From the NCBI GenBank assembly GCA_001661515.1, contig LUVW01000004.1:262882-326881 (forward strand): a DNA stretch of 64,000 bases, read 5' to 3'. A program made the translations under genes and the position numbers. The notes under the pieces are model-generated. The model worked only from the letters and a program-made list of their open reading frames with translations. It was not told where the DNA came from and did not search any database. Shown here piece after piece: positions 57,513 to 64,000 of the stretch. The stretch comes from Capniomyces stellatus. Lineage: Eukaryota; Kickxellomycota; Harpellomycetes; Harpellales; Legeriomycetaceae. Within the stretch, counting starts at the first letter, position 1. Each line of letters opens with the position of its first letter.

Positions 57513-59096
57513 AAGCAGCTTTTATTTAAATATTCTTGATATAAAAGGCATTAATCGTTGGCATTTGCTGCCAAATCTAGCTTCTTACCATTTTATTCGC
57601 CATAATTACCCTTTTAGACTTCATTGGCCAGATGTTATTGCTTTTCCATATGCGCTTTGTTCTTGTCCATTTATCAATCTTCTTTTTTTCTTTTTTCTTT
57701 ACATTCAAATCGACTGACAAAATTGCAGCTTTTCTATTTTGGGTCCAGGACTAAACAAATTGGCTTATCCGTCTTACCACCTGGAGTAAAAAAAAAAATA
57801 CCAAAAGACAGGCGTTCTAACAGTAAAAATAAGACTCCGCCCTATACATTTACCCGCACAAATGCCCAATCTAAAATTATTGCCTAACACAAGGTGTATT
57901 TGTTCTCAAGCACATATTTTTATCACATCCATCATAAGTATTTTCTTTATTATTACTACGAGGGATGGCATTTTGCTGCGTTTGCTTTTTACTTTATTTT
58001 TCTTGCTATTTACACAACACACTACATCTCACAACTAGCACGCAGCCAAATGGCTTTTTCGTGGCAATTTCCGATTTAACCATGCCATAGACACACATAT
58101 TCATCTGTAACCGCATACTTTAGTACGGAGCATAACTTTCAATTTTAAAGCGGATAACAAGCCACACATGAAATTTACTTTTACTTCCAACAGCGCCAAG
58201 ACGGATGCGTTTTTGTTGGTAACAAATTCCATATGTACTATTGCTAACACCAACCATGGTGTATAAATTGTCATTGCTTCATTTTTTTTAAACCTGATCC
58301 AATGCTGCAGTTGTGGCATATTTACTAATCCCATGAACATAAAAAAAGTCTGGTTTACGCTTTACTAATTTGTGAGTTGAAGTTAAACCCAGTCAGAATT
58401 TGTTTAATCAGACTATAGCGTTATTCATGGAACTCTAGTTTTATTACCAATAGACTTGCTTTTTTTATTTGCTTTTTCTGCATAAAGGTGGCAAAGTCGA
58501 TTTGCCTGGTAAATATGCCAGTTTGGCTTATAAGCCATTTCATTTAATCACACTTAAATTTTCAATGCAAACCAGACACTTACTGCGTTCTATAAATGAC
58601 AAATGTGAATATTTTAAAATAGCTAAGATATAACACCCTCCCCTCTCCCTTCATAAACTACCAACTGACGGATTGCGAACGTGTATTTCTACTCGGGTTA
58701 CATTAATTCTCTAAGGAAAACTTGACCAAAACGTCCAATCACTTTATTAAGGCTGAGGCTGAGGCGAATTGGAGTTGCCAAATTAAAAACTCGCACGTAA
58801 ACTCAAACGCACTCAGAACCAAGTACGCACAAAGCCAAGTACACACATAACCAAGCATTTTGTATATTTATGATTACATTCTGTAGATCTACAAAACCAC
58901 ATGAAATACAGAACTTTACGATTTGATACCAATAACCCATGTTTTTTTTTGTTTGCATAGCTGGCTTTGGGTTACAGTTTAAACATTAAGCCACACCAAC
59001 GTTAAAAAATAAATCCCACTGCAGAGTATGTTCAACATACACACACAAGTTTATGTAGTAAGGTAACATAAAGATTAATAGCTATTTAGCCCAAAA

Positions 59097-59150
59097 ACAT
59101 AAACATAAACATAAACAAAGACAAAGACAAAAACAAAGACAAAAACGATA
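59097..59150. repeat. ACATAA then ACAAAG hexamer repeats
   Basis: Hexamer-phased units about 40 bp before the TATA element of the secreted-protein gene. Confidence 0.8.
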
Positions 59151-59190
59151 CATGGTGTAAAACAAATAACCTATGTAGATACAGATATGG

Positions 59191-59198
59191 TATATAAA
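59191..59198 (+). promoter_or_regulatory. TATA element of the secreted repeat-protein gene
   Basis: TATATAAA, 187 bp before the ATG at 59385. It is the clearest core-promoter element in the window, and such consensus TATA boxes usually mark regulated genes. Confidence 0.6.
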
Positions 59199-59384
59199 CT
59201 GGACGATATACCATTTGCGATTAGTAAAATCATTAATCATCTCATCTCATCCCATCTCAGATAATATTCATTCTATTCTAAATTAATAAAGTAAATCAAA
59301 GGCATACAAATTCAAACATCCCTTTAAAATCATCCAACTGGGAGACAAAACTAACAAAGAAGCAATAGTCAAAAGTAAATTATA

Positions 59385-61334
59385 ATGTACAAGTATGTAT
59401 TTGGAATATCAGCATTGTGCTTTTTATCAAGTGCACAAATCGCCAATAAAAACCGTGCACCACAAAATGTGTATGATCACAGAGCTAGACCAGTTCAAGT
59501 CAAAGATCAACCAGCCTACCCACAGTCTTTGGAAAGGCCAAACTATTTGAACAATGGTGCCATGGGCATCCCTTTGCCAAATACGCATAAGGCCAATTTA
59601 TTAAACGCACATAACGGCAAGTATGATAATGACGAGGAAAGTGGCAATGCTGAAGCTCAATACGTCAATGACATATTGGTCGAGTCAAAGCCATCAGCAT
59701 CCAATAATAAGTATAATAAAAGCCCAGCCCCAAGAAGGTATAATGATGAAGATGAGGGTGAAAACAAAGAGCTTGGATATGGCAATAGTCTTTTAGGCGG
59801 TATAAAGGTCAGAAAAATGGTCCCATCAACGGGCAGGGAGTCAGATAATGAAGGGTTTGGATCCGAAAACAATCTTTTAGGCGGTATCAAGGTCAGAAAA
59901 ATGATTCCGTCAGGTGGCAGAGACGATGATAATGACAGAAATGACGAGGCAAACATGTTATGGAAAAGCAGTTCAAATGGTCAAAAATCATCATCGGGAA
60001 ACAGAAACATTGGAATGGAAAACGCAAACGAGCCAATGATCAGAGGACCAGGCGGAAAGTGGTCGTTTATCGGAATCTTTGATGACGAAGATAATGAAAT
60101 GGAGGGAGAAAACAGCCTCATGGATGAATCAACCTACCAGAAGCTAAACCCACCATTTGCCAATGGTGAAGAAAATATTGGAATGGGTAACTTGAATGAG
60201 CCTATGATCTCATGGAAGTTCAAAGGAATATTTGATAATAAGGAAGTTGTAATGCAAGATACGAAAGACTCAGCAATCCAGAATAGATGGTTTTGGAACC
60301 CATCTAAAGGACCAGTTAGGGGACCATTTGAAGACAGCGATGTTCTTGGGTCAAATGATGGTAGACCTGAGCTGACTGGAGTTAAAAAATCATATAGAAG
60401 AGGTAATAGTAAAGTTGACAATAGTGATGAAAAAAATATTGGGATGGAAAACGTAAACGAGCCAATGCTCAGAGGGTCAGGCGGAAAGTGGTCGTTTATC
60501 GGAATCTTTGATGACGAAGATAATGAAATGGAGGGAGAAAACAGCCTCATGGATGAATCAACCTACCAGAAGCTAAACCCACCATTTGCCAATGGTGAAG
60601 AGAATATTGGAATGGGCAACCTCAATAAACCCATGGCCACAACAAAAGGACTCAGAAGAATATTTGATAATAAGGAAGTTGTAATGCAAGATATGAAAGA
60701 CTCAGCAATCCAGAATAGATGGTTTTGGAACCCATCTAAAGGACCAGTTAGGGGACCATTTGAAGACAGCGATGTTCTTGGGTCAAATGATGGTAGACCT
60801 GAGCTAACTGGAGTTAAAAGATTAGATAGAAGTGGTGATAGCAAAGTTGACGAAAGTGATGAAAAAAATAAGGGCAAAGGAAAGGCCAAAGGAATAGCTA
60901 AAAGAAGAGAAAGAAAAGAGAAACAAGAGGCAAAAAAAAATGAAAAGAAGGCAAGAAAAGACGAAAAAGAGGCGAGAAAAGAGGCAAAGAAAGAGAAAAT
61001 CCGTATTAATTTGAAAAAAGCCGAAAAAAGAAAGAAGAAGTCCCATAAATTCAAGACAGCAACTAAAGGCGGAGAAGAGCTTAAACCAGCAATTGAGCCA
61101 GTTCCAATCGCAACAGAAGGGTCAGGAGATTCCTTGATAAGCACCGAAGCAGGGCCAATTTCGACACCACCACCAGAGCCATCAAAGATTGTTGACACGG
61201 AGCTAGTCAAGTCTTTGGACTCGAGTGTTTCATCAAAATTAGGATTTATGCCAGTACCAACCACTATCAACCCAAGCGAAGCAGCAATGGGTAGCATTCC
61301 GGTAGTAAGCTATGCACCAGCAACAGTGCAATAG
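59385..61334 (+). CDS. Secreted/surface repeat protein of unknown function, 649 aa
   Basis: I recognise no family. The N-terminus MYKYVFGISALCFLSSAQIA is a good secretion signal. Residues about 134-185 contain two LLGGIKVRKM(V/I)PS units. Residues about 208-495 are two near-identical 143-144-residue repeats, each with (N)IGMEN-NEPM, GGKWSFIGIFDDEDNEMEGE, YQKLNPPFANGEENIGMGN, IQNRWFWNPSKGPVRGPFED and SNDGRPELTGVK. Then comes a Lys/Glu/Arg-rich segment (about 495-565, KKNEKKARKDEKEARKEAKK), then a Pro/Ser/Thr-rich tail ending SYAPATVQ. No C-terminal GPI-like hydrophobic tail and no membrane helix beyond the signal are seen, and cysteine is almost absent. There are no introns. A cell-wall or extracellular role is inferred from the signal and repeats only. 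Confidence 0.8.
   Translation: MYKYVFGISALCFLSSAQIANKNRAPQNVYDHRARPVQVKDQPAYPQSLERPNYLNNGAMGIPLPNTHKANLLNAHNGKYDNDEESGNAEAQYVNDILVESKPSASNNKYNKSPAPRRYNDEDEGENKELGYGNSLLGGIKVRKMVPSTGRESDNEGFGSENNLLGGIKVRKMIPSGGRDDDNDRNDEANMLWKSSSNGQKSSSGNRNIGMENANEPMIRGPGGKWSFIGIFDDEDNEMEGENSLMDESTYQKLNPPFANGEENIGMGNLNEPMISWKFKGIFDNKEVVMQDTKDSAIQNRWFWNPSKGPVRGPFEDSDVLGSNDGRPELTGVKKSYRRGNSKVDNSDEKNIGMENVNEPMLRGSGGKWSFIGIFDDEDNEMEGENSLMDESTYQKLNPPFANGEENIGMGNLNKPMATTKGLRRIFDNKEVVMQDMKDSAIQNRWFWNPSKGPVRGPFEDSDVLGSNDGRPELTGVKRLDRSGDSKVDESDEKNKGKGKAKGIAKRRERKEKQEAKKNEKKARKDEKEARKEAKKEKIRINLKKAEKRKKKSHKFKTATKGGEELKPAIEPVPIATEGSGDSLISTEAGPISTPPPEPSKIVDTELVKSLDSSVSSKLGFMPVPTTINPSEAAMGSIPVVSYAPATVQ
60006..60869 (+). 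repeat. In-frame tandem duplication, unit 429-432 bp
   Basis: Copy 1 is about 60006-60434 and copy 2 about 60435-60866. Long stretches are identical at the nucleotide level (for example 60056-60175 against 60485-60604). The copies differ at scattered positions, and most clearly in a short segment after the NIGMGNLN block, where copy 2 is one codon longer. Confidence 0.93.
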
Positions 61335-61698
61335 TCTTGTGTTGAAGTGTATTCATAACATCTCTATTGACTCTACTTGTTCTTGTACTTTTTTAACATT
61401 CACCTTTATTAATAATAGTAATAATAACTAAACAAATAATCTGTCGTTCAGTAAAAAACGTATTGTAATAAAAATAATATTTGAAAGAAAAAAAAAGTAA
61501 AAAGAAAAGAAAGGTTTAAAAGTAATAAAAGAAAAGGATGATTTTACATGAAAAAGTTAAAGATTGTAGAAATGACTGTATATTAGATCTAAATTGGGGT
61601 GAGGGGTAAGGGGGAATTCTATGATCGAAGAGTCGAGATTTCTAACCAATTGAGTATCATGGGATGCGAAAAAAGTTTGTAAAAATGAGACAAAAGAA
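61335..61698. other. Convergent intergenic region
   Basis: About 360 bp between the stop codons of the secreted-protein gene and the DUF3245-like gene. It is A-rich on + from 61480; no gene was seen. Confidence 0.7.
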
Positions 61699-62670
61699 CT
61701 ACTTGGATTTTTTCAACTTTTTTTTATTTTCGCGAGTTGACAAGTACTCGTCCAAGAAAGATGACTGGTTACGTTTGCTGCTGACGGTGTTATTACTGAC
61801 TGCTGGTTCAGCTGCAATGTTTTGTTGTTGTTGAGATGTATCTTTTGAAGAATGGATGGGGTCTGGTGTATGTGATTTATGACCATGGTTCCCGTGTAAA
61901 GATGTATAGCTGTTCTCTTCTGCGCCCACTTGTGTGTTGTTGCCTTTACCTGCGCCGTGTATATTCTTGTGCTTTTTGTGGTATACCAAGTTGTTTCCGC
62001 CCTTCTTGTTTTTTCCAGTAGCTGTGGATTTAGTGTGTCCCTTTTTACCACCGAGTTGTGATATTCGACTATCGTGCTCGGTTTCGTCTTCGCTTTCTGA
62101 GCTAGTGTTGTCTTTTCTATGGTGTTGTTTCGGGTTTTGGCGCGTTTCTTGAGTCGATTCCCTATTTGGATTCTCATATGTCGATCTTTTGTTTAAAGTT
62201 CCTTTAAATAGTCGCTTCTTCAACTCTATCTCTTGTTTTGTCAGGATCGAATTCGCATTATTTTCCATGGCTTGATTGTGAGGCAAGAACTTTGCACCAA
62301 CACCAAGTCTAAGTACATTTAAATATCAAGGATCAAAAAAAATAATATGTTATTCTCAATTAGCCCAGCTGTGTAACGAGATTAATTTAATTGTACTTTT
62401 TAGAAAGAAAAAAACCCCCTCAAGACAGATGTAGGTCTAAATTGGAATGTGTACTTGCCTTGACGGTCTTGCGGTGAATATGTCTTTAGCCTTTATGGTT
62501 TTTTCTTGCGAGTCTTTGTTTGGTGGTGTGTCGTTCTTACTTGTTTCAGCTGAGAGATCGTCTTTTAGCCAAGAATCAATAAATGAATTGGCTAAATTCG
62601 CAGACAGTCTTAATTGAGTTTCATACTTTTGGGCTTCAAGGATCATGGGATCTTTAGTCTTTGGAGCCAT
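61699..62670 (-). CDS. DUF3245-like small basic protein (2 exons)
   Basis: Exons are 62670-62459 and 62308-61699; together 273 aa. Exon 1 has a helix ending ANLANSFIDSWLKDD. The exon junction restores RPSR-LGVGAKFLPH, followed by KQEIELKKRLFKGTLN. A Trp-containing N-terminal helix followed by an L-G-x-G-A-K-F/Y motif is typical of the DUF3245 group of eukaryotic proteins, whose function I cannot state. The C-terminal half is polar (Lys/Asn/His/Ser/Thr) and ends in KKLKKSK, a possible nuclear/nucleolar signal. The intron must use a GC donor to keep this join. The gene is convergent with the secreted-protein gene and divergent from the PX-like gene. Confidence 0.72.
62309..62458 (-). other. GC-AG intron of the DUF3245-like gene
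   Basis: 150 bp. The minus-strand exon end TCAAG precedes GCAAGT and the acceptor is TACTTAG. AG plus the first A of exon 2 forms an Arg codon and continues into LGVGAKF. The adjacent GT (4 nt downstream) gives the wrong frame. Confidence 0.8.
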
Positions 62671-63322
62671 TTTTATAAATATGAAACACTTGTTTGGTTG
62701 TACTTTTGATGCGTGTGTGTATTCAGTGTGTAAAGTTATTTAGGCACAAGAGTCAAGGGTAAGAGGTATTAGGATAGTTTCTAATAAAAGATGATACTGA
62801 AATCAAGCTTTTTTTTTTAACAAGTCGAATCATGGACTTTTTTTAGGTCAATAGTAGTTTTATTTTTCTTTAAAAAAAAATGAATATACGAAAAGAAAAA
62901 GCTGAGAAATCGTGAAAAAACGTAAAAAAAAAAAAAAAACCAAGCCGCAAATTGGTGCGAATAATCAAATTTGGAGTAACAATATTGCGTTTAGGTTACT
63001 TTTCGAGGTGGTAAATTAGTTTTACTGAAAACAAAATGAATGATTGGGGAATAAATTGGCATAAATTAAAACCATCACGCTTAATAAATTACAAACTCAA
63101 TAAAGGTTGGAGAAAATCCAAATTAGCTTTAAACAATAAAGAAAAATAGGAGTTGTTTAGCGATAAAAAAAGCTAATAGAAAGAAAGATGAATTCAAAAG
63201 TAAAGCTTAAATTTGGAATATTTCCTGTTTTATTTATATTTAGCCAAAGATAGTTAGTTATTCAGCATATTCGTTCTTTTATTTCAAATACAAGTAAAGT
63301 AAAGAAATATAAACCAAATAAA
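62671..63322. other. Divergent intergenic region
   Basis: About 650 bp, AT-rich, with A-runs at 62872-62880 and 62924-62939. No gene was seen. Confidence 0.7.
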
Positions 63323-63892
63323 ATGATAGAACCCGAAATTGATGAGCTTGGAGATAATATAGATCCTTTTAAAGAGGTTTCTCTAGAAAGGGAGGTGAGT
63401 AAAGAGGGAGAAAGTGCAATGGAAGCACAAATCGAGGATCCAGGCGGTGCATATAAACAGAAACAGAGCATATATGATGGGTATGGGGAGGGGGATGTAT
63501 ATGGTGGATTTAGACAAGATGTGGCAGAGAGCGAGGGAAATATAGACGATGAAAGCAGTGCCACAAGAAGCGGGTATGGGTTTAGTCATGGGCGAGGCGA
63601 ATACAAGCCAGAATATGGAGAGAATCAAAGTAGTCCGAGACATATGGATGAAACAGAAACTAGAGTTGAGCGGAAATCAGAAAATGTGGAAGGAGGAGCA
63701 AATACGATGAACAGCGAAGGTGGAATTGTTGAGGATGGAATGGCATCCCAGTACAATGGTAAACGCCGAGTTGGTAAAGATAGGAGCGAGGGGGATGAGG
63801 GAGAGGATGGAAGTAATAAGAGTTTGAAGTTTGCGCTGAGAGATACGATAAACCGAACAAAGGCAGTGCCTATATACCGCTTTGATGTTTGG
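63323..63892 (+). CDS. Probable Vps17-like PX sorting nexin, first exon; 3' part beyond window
   Basis: Most of the 190 visible residues are acidic and disordered (Glu/Gly/Ser/Asn-rich). The last 25, SLKFALRDTINRTKAVPIYR then FDVW, resemble the first strands of the PX domain in fungal Vps17, the SNX-BAR subunit of retromer acting at endosomes. Immediately after TGG comes GTAAAT (63893), a plausible donor. Reading on instead gives only 11 more residues and a stop at 63926-63928. I therefore treat 63323-63892 as exon 1, with the PX and BAR domains encoded beyond 64000. The start codon is the first ATG after an A-rich leader. The identification rests on a short match and is tentative. Confidence 0.45.
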
Positions 63893-63986
63893 GTAAATAA
63901 ACAAGATTATAGGAAAATATTTATATAAAAACATGGAAAGAAAAAAAGAGAGAGATACTAGTAGTGCTGGAATAATAGTAATTGGT

Positions 63987-64000
63987 GGGGGGGGGGGGGG
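63987..64000. repeat. Terminal G14 run
   Basis: The window ends in 14 consecutive G. Runs of 9-12 C or G also occur at 5854-5862, 46294-46305, 55709-55718 and 56485-56494, so this may be genomic, but it could also mark a contig edge. Confidence 0.85.

Larger units (their letters stand above)
54111..59384. other. 5.3 kb region between divergent genes, pyrimidine-rich on + strand
   Basis: No convincing gene was found; ORFs are Phe/Leu/Ser-rich by composition. From 54111 to about 56600 the + strand is strongly C/T-rich, with CTATCTATTTC repeats (55058-55155) and C10 runs at 55709-55718 and 56485-56494. From 57.4 kb it becomes ordinary AT-rich sequence with TTTTTGC repeats (57411-57512) and ACATAA/ACAAAG repeats (59097-59150). 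A TATA element precedes the secreted-protein gene. Confidence 0.65.

Noticed and set aside
60563..61297. 244-residue minus ORF opposite the secreted protein
   Set aside because: Antisense of the repeats and the Lys-rich block, giving Phe/Leu/Ser runs; the + frame has a signal peptide and in-frame repeats.

Overview
This window is eukaryotic and fungal. It is AT-rich, its genes carry short spliceosomal introns (about 60 to 285 bp), and it encodes fungus-type proteins: a Zn2Cys6 transcription factor, a Yap-like bZIP, an HAL/NPR1-type kinase, a Prs1-type PRPP synthetase subunit and an HMG-less Pob3. CTG codons fall at conserved leucine positions, for example in the raptor homologue, so this is not a CTG-Ser yeast. 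An intact 10-exon CSN2 argues against the core Saccharomycetaceae, which have largely lost COP9 signalosome genes. I cannot name the species. No tRNA, rRNA, CRISPR array or intact transposon was recognised.

Layout. (1) 1-12.7 kb: 3' part of CDC123, converging on a 1316-residue Zn2Cys6 factor; a 4 kb non-coding block; then PRS1 converging on mitochondrial bS16 (MRPS16). (2) 12.7-31.7 kb is the gene-dense core: CSN2 (9 introns), KOG1/raptor (no introns), NEO1-type P4-ATPase (5 introns), MRI1 (1 intron) and POB3 (6 introns). (3) 31.7-44.7 kb is nearly gene-free: a 9.2 kb AT-rich desert with purine minisatellites, hairpins and a degenerate hexamer repeat, one bZIP gene (40.9-42.2 kb), then 2.5 kb of repeats ending in a compound CA/CT microsatellite. 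(4) 44.7-54.1 kb: a two-TM protein, a RibD/Rib2-like deaminase, ERB1/BOP1 and an HAL4/NPR1-type kinase. (5) 54.1-64 kb: a 5.3 kb pyrimidine-rich spacer, a secreted repeat protein of unknown function, a DUF3245-like gene, and the first exon of a probable Vps17-like PX protein running off the window.

The genes are not an operon or cluster. Several serve growth control and core biogenesis: KOG1 (TORC1), CDC123 (eIF2 assembly), ERB1 (60S ribosome assembly), MRPS16 (mitoribosome), PRS1 (PRPP supply), MRI1 (methionine salvage), POB3 (FACT), CSN2 (cullin deneddylation), NEO1 and the Vps17-like protein (endosomal traffic).

Most unusual signals. Of 25 introns I could place (most fixed by protein homology), 24 end in TAG and 3 (in CSN2, NEO1 and the DUF3245-like gene) begin with GC in the identical context AG|GCAAGT. 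The secreted protein at 59.4-61.3 kb contains a recent, near-identical 429-432 bp in-frame tandem duplication. Hexanucleotide repeats are expanded inside several genes and encode dipeptide runs (NT, TK/SK, GN, DQ, DL). Several genes have long purine-rich sense-strand leaders.
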